NCBI RefSeq assembly: GCF_000296505.1
Contig: NZ_JH815209.1
Span: 128,908 to 192,907 of the forward strand
Length of the DNA: 64,000 nt
Direction: 5' to 3'
Source of the DNA: Schaalia turicensis ACS-279-V-Col4
GTDB taxonomy: Bacteria; Actinomycetota; Actinomycetes; Actinomycetales; Actinomycetaceae
A program made the position numbers and the translations under genes. The stretch's first letter is position 1; each line of letters opens with the position of its first letter. Below, piece after piece: positions 19,927-28,443 of the stretch. The notes under the pieces were generated by a model. The model ran no database searches and was not told where the DNA came from. It was given only the letters and a program-made list of their open reading frames with translations.

Positions 19927-22338
19927 TCAGAATTGCGCTGTGTCAGAGGCACCGATGGCCTCTGCATGAGCGTGTTGACGCTTGTGGTACAGGCGGTGGC
20001 TGGCTTCAATCAAAAGTCCGGCACCGACTCCTGACACCCCGATCACAAGCCAATGTTCGTGCGTGGGCCAGCTGAGCGCTAAGAAGGTGCGGATGGTGGG
20101 AATGGAGACTCCCATGAACGCTCCGAGCGCCATGAGGAGCACGAGTCCACCACGCCACCCTAAGAGCGGACGAGCGGTGACCGAGACTAGCCAGAGTGCG
20201 CCGACAATCAGCGAAAGGGTGGCAATGGTCCTCGCGTACTCATCTCCAGGGCCCACGATTGCGTAGCTACCTAGCGCTGCCAGCGTCAAGGCAATTCCTG
20301 CGGGTAGCGCTAAGGCAAGTGTTCGGTGCAGGAACCCAGGCACGTAGCGCCTAGTATTCGGTGCGAGAGCAAGGAAGAATGCGGGGATGCCGATCGTCAG
20401 TGCATCGATGTAGGTGAAGTGACGTGGAAGGAACGGGTATTCCCACGCCATCAGAGCACACGTCACAACGATCAACGCCGCGTAAACGGTTTTGGCAAGG
20501 AAGAGAGCACAGACGCGTTCCATATTCGCAATGATGCGTCGCCCTTCGCCCACCACTCCTGGTAATACAGCAAACTTTGAATCAATCAAGACGATCTGCG
20601 CGACAGCCTTCGTTGCCTGGGACCCGTTGCCCATCGCGATTCCAAGGTCGGAATCTTTCAGAGCAAGGGCATCGTTCACTCCGTCGCCTGTCATTGCGAC
20701 CGTGTGTCCATTAGCCTGCAGTGCCTGGACCATCGCGCGCTTTTGCTCCGGCGTCACACGCCCGAACACATCCGTTTTCTCAACGATCTGGCCGAACTCA
20801 TCTGACAAAGTATCTACGGGGAGAGTGCGCGCATCCGTGATGACCAAAGGCTTCCCGTCAGGACGACTCAAACCCGCTTGGCGTGCCAGAGCGCCAACAG
20901 TCACCGGATTATCACCCGAAATCACTCGAACGCGGACGTCTTGGCGAGCAAAATATGTCAGCGTATCGGCTACGTCTAAACGCAAGTCTTCTTCCAAGAC
21001 AATGATGCCCACAACGCGTCGTGCGTCTGGAAGCAGGTAGTCACCGGAAGAGGCGTCGAATGCCGTTGCCTCGTCGCACTCTTGGCTACGAGCCAGGGCA
21101 ACAACGCGCAAACCTTCCGCCGAATACTCGTCGATGAGCTGATCAAAGTCCCCGGGTTCTTTCGAAGAACGAAGAATCTCCGGAGCGCCCAAATACCAGC
21201 TGCCACTCGTAGTCCCACACGCTGACCACTTGCGAGCTGATGAGAACGGAATCGCCCAATTCACCTGGCCTAGATCCGCGTCGGAATAATAGTCGTCAAT
21301 CGCCTGCGCTGTTGCATTCGCGCGATTGGCGCTCAGAGCTTTCAAAGCGGGCGTGGCCTCGTCCTCCGAAACATTCGCACCAATGCGAAGCGTGCGCACC
21401 CGAATATGGCCTGTGGTGAGAGTGCCCGTCTTGTCAACGCAGACACTGTCGACTCGTGCGAGGACTTCCACTGCGGGCAGTTCTTGGACAAGCACTCCCC
21501 TGCGCGCCAACGTCGCCGAACCGATCGCGAAGTTCATTGAAGTCAGGAGCACGAGGCCCTGGGGAATCATTCCCACAACGCTCGCGACCGCCAACACGAT
21601 CGCTTGGTTCCAGGCCGCATCAGTGCCGGCAATACGGGTTTGCGACCACATGGTCAGCACAATCACCGGAATGAGTAGCGCGGAAATGACACGCAGAACC
21701 TTGTTGATACTCACCTGAATATGCGAAATAGTCCGCGTGTAGACGCGAGCTCGGCGAGAAAGATCCTGCGCGTATGTCTGTGCTCCCACCGCGTGGGCAA
21801 CCATGAGTGCACTACCAGCAACGACCGAGGTTCCTGCAAGAACCTGATCGCCCACTTTCTTCTTGACGGGTGTTGATTCACCGGTCAGTAGTGCCTCGTC
21901 AACCTCGAGGCCCGAGGATTCTTCAACGACGCCATCTGCGCAAATCTGCGTACCCAGTTCAAGGCACATGACATCATCAAGCACAACATCCTTGGCCAGG
22001 ATCTCTTGAGTTTTTCCACCACGAATAACCAACGCTGTTGGAGCATCGACGATTGCGAGTGAATCAAGAGTCCGCTTCGCCTTCAATTCCGAAGCAATGC
22101 CGATAATCGCGTTGATAATCAGCACTCCCCCGAAGACAACATCCTGAGGATGCCCAAAGATGAGCACCAGCACCGCAGCACTGATCAGGATCGCGTTAAA
22201 CAGCGTGAGAACATTCTCGCGAATAATCGAGGCAATCGATCGCGAGGTCCTTTGGCGAACATCATTCGTTTCACCGCGTGCAACGCGTTCTCTCACCTCA
22301 GCGTGCGTCAGACCGGAGAGTGTTGAAGAGTGCGTCAT
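19927..22338 (-). CDS. Cation-transporting P-type ATPase, CtpE-like
   Basis: A membrane pump of 803 residues that moves a cation with ATP. Actuator motif TGES (residues 152-155), phosphorylation motif DKTGTLT (Asp about 302) and hinge TGDGVNDALALKDSDLG are complete. Membrane helices lie near residues 43-80, 215-232, 245-270 and six or so in the last 200 residues. The M4 ion-site motif reads PQGL rather than the common PEGL. It has no N-terminal metal-binding Cys domain, so it is not a copper or zinc type; calcium, magnesium or manganese is more likely. It is 66 nt downstream of a TerC-family gene carrying a manganese riboswitch, which may extend control to it. ATG with a GAAGGA site. Confidence 0.88.
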   Translation of the reverse strand: MTHSSTLSGLTHAEVRERVARGETNDVRQRTSRSIASIIRENVLTLFNAILISAAVLVLIFGHPQDVVFGGVLIINAIIGIASELKAKRTLDSLAIVDAPTALVIRGGKTQEILAKDVVLDDVMCLELGTQICADGVVEESSGLEVDEALLTGESTPVKKKVGDQVLAGTSVVAGSALMVAHAVGAQTYAQDLSRRARVYTRTISHIQVSINKVLRVISALLIPVIVLTMWSQTRIAGTDAAWNQAIVLAVASVVGMIPQGLVLLTSMNFAIGSATLARRGVLVQELPAVEVLARVDSVCVDKTGTLTTGHIRVRTLRIGANVSEDEATPALKALSANRANATAQAIDDYYSDADLGQVNWAIPFSSARKWSACGTTSGSWYLGAPEILRSSKEPGDFDQLIDEYSAEGLRVVALARSQECDEATAFDASSGDYLLPDARRVVGIIVLEEDLRLDVADTLTYFARQDVRVRVISGDNPVTVGALARQAGLSRPDGKPLVITDARTLPVDTLSDEFGQIVEKTDVFGRVTPEQKRAMVQALQANGHTVAMTGDGVNDALALKDSDLGIAMGNGSQATKAVAQIVLIDSKFAVLPGVVGEGRRIIANMERVCALFLAKTVYAALIVVTCALMAWEYPFLPRHFTYIDALTIGIPAFFLALAPNTRRYVPGFLHRTLALALPAGIALTLAALGSYAIVGPGDEYARTIATLSLIVGALWLVSVTARPLLGWRGGLVLLMALGAFMGVSIPTIRTFLALSWPTHEHWLVIGVSGVGAGLLIEASHRLYHKRQHAHAEAIGASDTAQF

Positions 22339-22404
22339 TACGTCCTTCGGTGTGGGCGACGGTTTTACGTTGGACGGGTACGTAAGCCCCGTCGGGGCAA
22401 CGTG

Positions 22405-23451
22405 TCAGTCAAAAGTACGAGCGGGCTTTTCCTTCTCCAGAACGTGGGTGTCTGGAGCGTCCTTTAACGCCATCGAACGGCTCTTCAGCAACGATGTCAC
22501 GACCGTCACCACGATAGTCACGATGATAAAGGACAGGGATGGAAGGATTCCGATTTCCGGTGCCCAGTGAATGCCTTCGCCTCCGTTAAGGAACGGAAGC
22601 GTATTCTCGTGCATCGCGTGGAAAACCAGTTTCATTCCGATGAAGGCAAGGATTGCTGCCAAGCCGTAGTTCAGGTAGACCAGTCTTTCCAGCAGACGTT
22701 CGATCAGGAAATACAGCTGACGCAGACCAAGCAGAGCGAACGCGTTCGATGCGAACACCAAATAGGGTTCATGGGTCAGGCCGAAAATTGCCGGAATCGA
22801 GTCGAAGGCAAACATCAGGTCAGCAGTGCCCAGCGCGAAGACCACCAGGAGCATCGGCGTCAGGTACGTGCGACCACCGTGGCGGTGCAGGAACTTGTCA
22901 CCAATGAAACCGTCGGTCACCGGGAAAACACGACGCATCAGTTTGACGAAGGAATTCTCGTGGTATTCCTCCTCTTCGTGTTCATCTTCTCCGCCAACAC
23001 CTTCACGTGCTTGCGAGAAGGCGGTCCAGAGTAGCCAGGCGCCAAAGATAAAGAAGATCCACGTGAAGCGTTCAATCAGCGCTGCGCCAACAAGAATGAA
23101 GACGAGGCGCAGAACGAGGGCGATGATGATGCCGGATAGCAGTGCCTTCTGTTGATAGTTACGAGGCACCCTGAACGACGACATAATGATGATAAAGACG
23201 AACAGATTATCGAGTGACAGAGCTTTTTCTGTCAGAAAGCCAGCGTAGTATTCGCCGGCAAATTGGCCACCGTAGACGCCCCAAATGATGAGGCCAAAGG
23301 CAAGACCAAGAAGAACGTAACCGATCGACCACCAGGTCGATTCTTTCAGAGTCGGAGCGTGCGGTTTACGCACGTGGCCAACGATGTCAACGGTAATGAG
23401 GGCAAGAATTGCGACGGCCAGACCAAACCAGCCGAGGGCGTGAACATGCAC
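22405..23451 (-). CDS. TerC-family integral membrane protein, probable Mn2+ exporter
   Basis: Proteins of the TerC/Alx group are multi-pass membrane proteins implicated in manganese export. It has 348 residues with about nine hydrophobic segments. The two acidic family motifs are visible: FLTEKALSLDNLFVFI and FALGTADLMFAFDSIPAIF, whose Asp and Glu residues line the metal path. A charged loop EEDEHEEEEY-like (GGEDEHEEEEYHEN) lies between. I chose the GTG at 23449-23451, with AGAGAGG 9 nt before it and directly followed by the first membrane helix. The leader holds a yybP-ykoY riboswitch, which strongly supports a manganese role. Confidence 0.92.
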   Translation of the reverse strand: MHVHALGWFGLAVAILALITVDIVGHVRKPHAPTLKESTWWSIGYVLLGLAFGLIIWGVYGGQFAGEYYAGFLTEKALSLDNLFVFIIIMSSFRVPRNYQQKALLSGIIIALVLRLVFILVGAALIERFTWIFFIFGAWLLWTAFSQAREGVGGEDEHEEEEYHENSFVKLMRRVFPVTDGFIGDKFLHRHGGRTYLTPMLLVVFALGTADLMFAFDSIPAIFGLTHEPYLVFASNAFALLGLRQLYFLIERLLERLVYLNYGLAAILAFIGMKLVFHAMHENTLPFLNGGEGIHWAPEIGILPSLSFIIVTIVVTVVTSLLKSRSMALKDAPDTHVLEKEKPARTFD

Positions 23452-23479
23452 GGGTGGGAACCTCTCTGAGGTACGAGCA

Positions 23480-23595
23480 ACTATGGTGAGGTCTCTTCCC
23501 ACCCGATGTTCGGGCTGCTGATCCGAGCGATGCTCGTGTCCAACGCCGTGGTGACGAACCAGCACTTCGTGGGATTACTCCCCTCGCGAACTAGT
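23480..23595 (-). promoter_or_regulatory. yybP-ykoY manganese riboswitch
   Basis: In the leader of the TerC gene the minus strand carries the conserved loop GGGGAGTA (23576-23583), the CGTCA element (23552-23556) and the second conserved loop ending in AGAGACCTCACC (about 23485-23497), in the order and spacing of the Mn2+-sensing aptamer. The 9-nt segment GGGTGGGAA in the aptamer's 3' part (23496-23504) is a perfect complement of TTCCCACCC just before the GTG start. Ligand binding could therefore control access of ribosomes. The identification is by motif recognition; no covariance search was run. Confidence 0.88.
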
Positions 23596-23684
23596 CTACC
23601 TAGATCGCGCTACGATACCCCGATGAAAAGCCAGTATGTGGAGAACCTAACGAGATTACCCCCAAGCGGACGCTTCAGCTCTCA

Positions 23685-25754
23685 CTACTGAGCTGCCCTC
23701 ATGTGGCGCAGTTCCTTCTTCAGATCCTGCAACTCATCGCGTAGACGCGCAGCGACCTCGAACTGTAGGTTTTCGGCGGCTAGCATCATCTGCTTCGTCA
23801 GGTCTTCGATCAATTCTTCAAGATCTGCTTGCGCTACACCCGCGAGGCTGAGTGCATCAGGCTTCGAACGAGCAGACGCTGATTTTTCCTTACGGTATCC
23901 GCCGTCAAGTAGCGTGCGCGTATCAACTTCTTCACGCACAAGCATGTCGGTGACGTCAGCAATCTTCTTACGCAGCGGCTTCGGGTCGATACCATGCTCG
24001 GTGTTGTAGGCAATCTGTTTCTCACGACGACGTTCAGTTTCGCTGATCGCAGCTTCCATAGATGGCGTGATGTTGTCGGCATACATATGCACTTCGCCCG
24101 ATACGTTACGTGCTGCACGACCGATCGTCTGGATCAGCGATCGGGTCGAACGCAGGAAGCCTTCCTTGTCCGCATCGAGGATCGAAACAAGGGAAACTTC
24201 CGGTAAATCCAGACCTTCACGTAGCAGGTTGATGCCGACCAGGACGTCGAAGTTGCCTTGACGCAGTTCTCTGAGCAACTCAACGCGACGCAGGGTATCG
24301 ATGTCAGAGTGCAGGTACTCGACACGTACGCCACGGCGAGCGAGGTACTCGGTCAGGTCTTCCGCCATCTTCTTCGTGAGCGTCGTGACAAGAACACGCT
24401 CATCCTTTTCGACACGCTCGCGGATCTGTTCCAGAAGATCGTCAATCTGTCCCTTCGTGGGCTTGACGATAATCTTTGGATCCACCAGACCAGTTGGGCG
24501 AATCACCTGTTCCACTACCCCATCGCTTCGTTCAAGTTCGTAGTCACCCGGGGTTGCCGAGAGGTAGACTGTCTGGCCGATGCGTTCAACGAATTCGTCC
24601 CATTTCAACGGTCTGTTGTCCATTGCTGAGGGCAGTCGGAAACCATGATCGACCAGGGTACGCTTGCGCGACATATCGCCCTCGAACATGGCACCGATCT
24701 GCGGAACTGTCACGTGCGATTCGTCGATGATCAGGACAAAGTCATCGGCAAAATAGTCCATCAGCGTATGGGGCGGAGTGCCGGGACCTCGTCCATCGAT
24801 ATGACGCGAATAGTTTTCAATGCCCGCGCACGATCCGATTTCTTTGAGCATTTCCAGGTCGTATGTGGTGCGCATGCGCAGACGCTGGGCTTCAAGTAAC
24901 TTGCCTTGGGATTCGAACCACGTGAGGCGTTCTGCCAGTTCTTCTTCAATCGAGGCAATGGCTCGCTTCATGCGCTCTTCGCCGGCAACGTAATGGCTGG
25001 CCGGGAATAGATAGACGTGATCGACTTCGTTGATGACGTCACCGGTCAGGGGATGCAGGACTGCCAGAGAATCGATTTCATCCCCAAACATTTCGATGCG
25101 GATCGCCAGCTCCTCGTACACTGGGATGATTTCGATGGTGTCGCCACGAACTCGGAAAGTGCCTCGCGTGAAGGCGACATCATTGCGCACGTACTGCATG
25201 TTGACGAAGGCGCGAAGAAGGGTGTCGCGGTCGACGATCATGCCACGTTCCAGCTCAATCATGCGCTCGACGTACTCTTGTGGAGTACCCAAGCCGTAGA
25301 TGCACGACACGGAGGCAACGACCACCGTGTCACGACGGGTCAGCAGGTTGTTCGTCGCCGAGTGGCGCAGACGTTCGACCTCATCGTTGATCGACGAGTC
25401 TTTCTCGATGTATGTATCCGTCTGCGGAATATAGGCTTCCGGCTGGTAGTAGTCGTAGTACGACACGAAGTACTCGACAGCGTTATTAGGCAACAGTTCG
25501 CGGAATTCAGCGGCAAGCTGGGCGGCAAGCGTTTTATTCGGCTCGATAATGAGCGCCGGTCGCTGAATCTGCTCAATGAGCCACGCAGTCGTTGCGGTTT
25601 TACCCGTGCCCGTAGCGCCGAGGAGAACAATATCCTGTTCGCCGTCATTCAGGCGCTTGACCAATTCTGCGATTGCAGTCGGCTGGTCGCCCGATGGCGT
25701 GTAGTCAGAGACAACCTCAAACGACGCTTCTTGCCGCACAACTCGTTTGCTCAC
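23685..25754 (-). CDS. uvrB: UvrABC system protein B
   Basis: UvrB is the damage-verifying helicase-like subunit of excision repair. It has 689 residues. Walker A is [14 protein letters not shown]; the beta-hairpin region [16 protein letters not shown] inserts at lesions; the DEAD-like box is LIIDESHVT; the SF2 helicase motif is QTIGRAARN; and a C-terminal UVR motif ([17 protein letters not shown], about 650-680) contacts UvrC. It opens with GTG at 25752-25754. It lies 76 nt after coaE, the common actinobacterial arrangement. Confidence 0.98.
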   Translation of the reverse strand: MSKRVVRQEASFEVVSDYTPSGDQPTAIAELVKRLNDGEQDIVLLGATGTGKTATTAWLIEQIQRPALIIEPNKTLAAQLAAEFRELLPNNAVEYFVSYYDYYQPEAYIPQTDTYIEKDSSINDEVERLRHSATNNLLTRRDTVVVASVSCIYGLGTPQEYVERMIELERGMIVDRDTLLRAFVNMQYVRNDVAFTRGTFRVRGDTIEIIPVYEELAIRIEMFGDEIDSLAVLHPLTGDVINEVDHVYLFPASHYVAGEERMKRAIASIEEELAERLTWFESQGKLLEAQRLRMRTTYDLEMLKEIGSCAGIENYSRHIDGRGPGTPPHTLMDYFADDFVLIIDESHVTVPQIGAMFEGDMSRKRTLVDHGFRLPSAMDNRPLKWDEFVERIGQTVYLSATPGDYELERSDGVVEQVIRPTGLVDPKIIVKPTKGQIDDLLEQIRERVEKDERVLVTTLTKKMAEDLTEYLARRGVRVEYLHSDIDTLRRVELLRELRQGNFDVLVGINLLREGLDLPEVSLVSILDADKEGFLRSTRSLIQTIGRAARNVSGEVHMYADNITPSMEAAISETERRREKQIAYNTEHGIDPKPLRKKIADVTDMLVREEVDTRTLLDGGYRKEKSASARSKPDALSLAGVAQADLEELIEDLTKQMMLAAENLQFEVAARLRDELQDLKKELRHMRAAQ

Positions 25755-25830
25755 AGTCCTACCGTAGTCACTTTGTCAGACTCATGCCGATTGAGGACCT
25801 ATCGCCTGCTCGTGATGTACGAGGCCGGAA

Positions 25831-26517
25831 TCATCTGCCGGTCGGACTGCCAGTTGTGCCCGAGTGTGTCAGCCATTGGGCATGAACTGTCGCAACCAGA
25901 CGGTGAAGATCCACGAGCGAGCCGGTGTTGGTTATCCAGATGTGGCAGATCGCACGTCGTTCATCACTGTTCGCTTGGGATGCGATTCTTTTCCGGGCCT
26001 CGTCAATCGTCATCCCGCGGGCTTGTAGACGGCTCAGGCGCATATCAAGCGGAACATCGACCATGATCACGGCGTCAAACTGGTCTTGCATATGTTGCTC
26101 AGTCAGCAGAGGAACATCGTAAAGAGCAATGTTCCCCGGTTGGGCGCTTGAAAGAATCTGGCGGGAACGCTCAGCAATCAAAGGATGAGTGATTGCTTCC
26201 ACTGTCTTTCGAGCACTGGCATCGGTGAAGACCTGCTGGGCTAGTGCTCCTCGATTGAGAGTCCCGTCATCATTCAAGATGGCATCGCCAAACACTTCTT
26301 CGATACGACGAAGACCGACGCTTCCAGGTTCGACCACTTCACGTGCGATGGCATCTGCGTCGGCAACGACCGCGCCAAGACTCGCAAACGCAGTGGCAAC
26401 AGATGACTTTCCAGAGCCAATTCCACCGCTCAAACCGACGAGCAGTGCGCGGTCTGTTGGAATGACGAAAGGACGAAGAAGGTCAGCAGATGCGCCTCCC
26501 ATGTGAATCTGGGTCAT
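25831..26517 (-). CDS. coaE: Dephospho-CoA kinase
   Basis: Catalyses the last step of CoA synthesis, phosphorylating the ribose 3'-hydroxyl of dephospho-CoA. It has 228 residues. P-loop GLSGGIGSGKSSVA (residues ~28-41), DADAIAREVV, the lid YDVPLLTE and RLQARGM are all present. The ATG overlaps the stop of a 34-codon ORF (ATGA), with an AGGAA site upstream. It lies between rpsA and uvrB as in other actinobacteria. Confidence 0.96.
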   Translation of the reverse strand: MTQIHMGGASADLLRPFVIPTDRALLVGLSGGIGSGKSSVATAFASLGAVVADADAIAREVVEPGSVGLRRIEEVFGDAILNDDGTLNRGALAQQVFTDASARKTVEAITHPLIAERSRQILSSAQPGNIALYDVPLLTEQHMQDQFDAVIMVDVPLDMRLSRLQARGMTIDEARKRIASQANSDERRAICHIWITNTGSLVDLHRLVATVHAQWLTHSGTTGSPTGR

Positions 26518-26618
26518 GATGCATTCCTAACGGCTGTTACGATCCGAGCGACTTCATCCTGATCCGTTGCAATCGCAACGCTAAGAAGATCCTCAACGCA
26601 CAGCTCAATATGAGTCAT
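26514..26618 (-). pseudogene. 34-codon ORF coupled to coaE, possible cutC relic
   Basis: A short frame with an ATG at 26616-26618, an AGGA site 10 nt upstream and a stop that overlaps the coaE start (ATGA). The peptide begins THIELCVEDLLSVAIAT, which resembles the N-terminus of CutC-like proteins, and ends ARIVTAVRNAS, which could be such a protein's tail. One reading is that the middle of a cutC-like gene was deleted in frame, leaving a leader peptide that still couples to coaE. The CutC link is from memory and weak; it may simply be a small leader ORF. Confidence 0.45.
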
Positions 26619-26734
26619 AGCTTCATTGTCCTATATGAGTCGACGAGCGACTAGCGTCCGATATTCTTCAACGTCCATACAGGCTGGAGAATGCAGTCAT
26701 AGGAGAATCATTCGACGCGTGGTGTGAATAAACG

Positions 26735-26769
26735 CGTGTGCCCCACGAACACCGTTCGTGGGGCACACG
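26735..26769 (-). terminator. Terminator of rpsA
   Basis: A perfect 15-bp inverted repeat (GTGTGCCCCACGAAC, 3-nt loop, GTTCGTGGGGCACAC) lies about 35 nt after the rpsA stop on the minus strand and is followed there by GTTTATT. Confidence 0.88.
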
Positions 26770-26803
26770 TTCATCACATCAGAGCCGAGGCTCTGTGATC
26801 AGT

Positions 26804-28249
26804 TCAGTTTCCGTTCGTGAGCTTCTCACGCAGAGCTGCGAGAGCCTCATCGGAAGCGAGGGTACCAATGGTCTCCGGCTCGACGGAGGACGAGGAAGAG
26901 GTGGCCTCGGGAGCAACCGGAGCTGCTTCGGCGTCTTCTTCCTGCGCCTTGACGACCTGAGCCTTGTGGGCCTGCCAGCGTGCCTGCGCTTCGGCATACT
27001 GTGCTTCCCAAGCCTCGCGCTGTGCCTCGTAGCCTTCCATCCATTCCTGGGTTTCCGGATCGAAGCCTTCGGGGTACTTGTAATTGCCGTCTTCGTCGTA
27101 CTCAGCGGCCATGCCGTACAACGAGGGATCAAACTCTTCGGAAGTCGGATCGATGCCTTCGTTTGCCTGCTTGAGCGACAGGGAGATGCGACGACGTTCG
27201 AGGTCGATATCGATGACCTTCACGAATGCGTCGTCGCCAACCTTGACGACCTGATCCGGCAGCTCGACGTGACGCTGAGCAAGCTCGGAAATATGGACGA
27301 GGCCTTCGATGCCGTCTTCGACGCGGACGAATGCGCCGAATGGAACAAGCTTCGTGACCTTGCCCGGCACGACCTGACCGATCGCATGGGTACGGGCAAA
27401 TGCCTGCCACGGATCTTCCTGGGTTGCCTTGAGGGACAGGGAGACGCGTTCGCGATCCATGTCGACGTCGAGAACCTCGACGGTGACTTCCTGGCCAACC
27501 TCAACGACCTCTGACGGGTGATCGATATGCTTCCAGGAGAGTTCGGAGACGTGGACGAGGCCGTCGACACCACCGAGGTCGACGAACGCACCGAAGTTAA
27601 CGATCGAGGAGACGTTACCGGTACGAACCTGACCCTTGCCAAGAGTGTGGAGGAAGTTCGTGCGAACCTCGGACTGGGTCTGTTCAAGCCATGCGCGACG
27701 CGAGAGCACAACGTTGTTGCGGTTCTTGTCGAGCTCGATGATCTTCGCTTCGATCTCGCGACCAATGTACGGTGCGAGGTCGCGGACGCGACGCATTTCA
27801 ACGAGGGATGCGGGGAGGAAGCCGCGAAGGCCGATGTCGAGGATAAGACCACCCTTGACGACCTCGATGACGGTGCCGGTAACAACGCCATCTTCTTCCT
27901 TGACCTTTTCGATCTGGCCCCAGGCGCGCTCGTACTGTGCGCGCTTCTTCGACAGGAGCAGACGGCCTTCCTTGTCTTCCTTCTGGAGGACGAGGGCTTC
28001 GATCTTGTCGCCAACAGCAACAACATCGTCAGGGTTCACGTCGTGCTTGATGGAGAGCTCGCGAGAGAGGATAACGCCCTCAGTCTTGTAGCCGATGTCG
28101 AGGAGGACCTCATCGTGGTCAACCTTGACGACAGTGCCCTCGACGATGTCGCCATCGTTGAAGTACTTGATGGTTGCGTCGATGGCGGCAAGCAGATCTT
28201 CGGTCGAGCCGATGTCATTAACCGCGACCTGCGGCGTATTGGTGGTCAT
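26804..28249 (-). CDS. rpsA: 30S ribosomal protein S1
   Basis: An mRNA-binding ribosomal protein that helps recruit transcripts to the 30S subunit. It has 481 residues with four S1 (OB-fold) repeats at roughly 32-110, 118-190, 205-275 and 290-365; repeats three and four carry the strong signatures VNFGAFVDLGGVDGLVHVSE and VPFGAFVRVEDGIEGLVHIS. The acidic C-terminal tail after residue 370, rich in Glu, Ala and Gln, is typical of actinobacterial S1. The ATG is preceded by GGAGACACAACTAC. Its 194-nt leader holds nested inverted repeats. Confidence 0.97.
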   Translation of the reverse strand: MTTNTPQVAVNDIGSTEDLLAAIDATIKYFNDGDIVEGTVVKVDHDEVLLDIGYKTEGVILSRELSIKHDVNPDDVVAVGDKIEALVLQKEDKEGRLLLSKKRAQYERAWGQIEKVKEEDGVVTGTVIEVVKGGLILDIGLRGFLPASLVEMRRVRDLAPYIGREIEAKIIELDKNRNNVVLSRRAWLEQTQSEVRTNFLHTLGKGQVRTGNVSSIVNFGAFVDLGGVDGLVHVSELSWKHIDHPSEVVEVGQEVTVEVLDVDMDRERVSLSLKATQEDPWQAFARTHAIGQVVPGKVTKLVPFGAFVRVEDGIEGLVHISELAQRHVELPDQVVKVGDDAFVKVIDIDLERRRISLSLKQANEGIDPTSEEFDPSLYGMAAEYDEDGNYKYPEGFDPETQEWMEGYEAQREAWEAQYAEAQARWQAHKAQVVKAQEEDAEAAPVAPEATSSSSSVEPETIGTLASDEALAALREKLTNGN

Positions 28250-28355
28250 GTAGTTGTGTCTCCGAAACGGACTGAATAGTAGGTGTACAGAAGTGGCGAA
28301 TCGGCATTCGCGTACACGAGTGCCAAGACACCGCTAGTAAGTCTACCAGTTCATT

Positions 28356-28407
28356 AACGCGATCTTTTCCACTGTTTGGTGGATAAAAACGTGGTTTCGG
28401 TCGCGTT
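28356..28407. promoter_or_regulatory. Nested inverted repeats between polA and rpsA
   Basis: The arms AACGCGA and TCGCGTT (28356-28362, 28401-28407) enclose a smaller hairpin TCCAC / GTGGA (28368-28372, 28379-28383). It lies 107 nt before rpsA and 37 nt after the polA stop. It could end polA transcripts or lie in the rpsA leader; neither side has a convincing T run. Confidence 0.35.
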
Positions 28408-28443
28408 TATCTGTTACGGACACACATGTGATCACCCATCCCC

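Noticed and set aside
22386-22398. Terminator between terC and the P-type ATPase
   Set aside because: GCCCC-GAC-GGGGC is only 5 bp with a 3-nt loop and no T run, too weak to separate the two genes with confidence.
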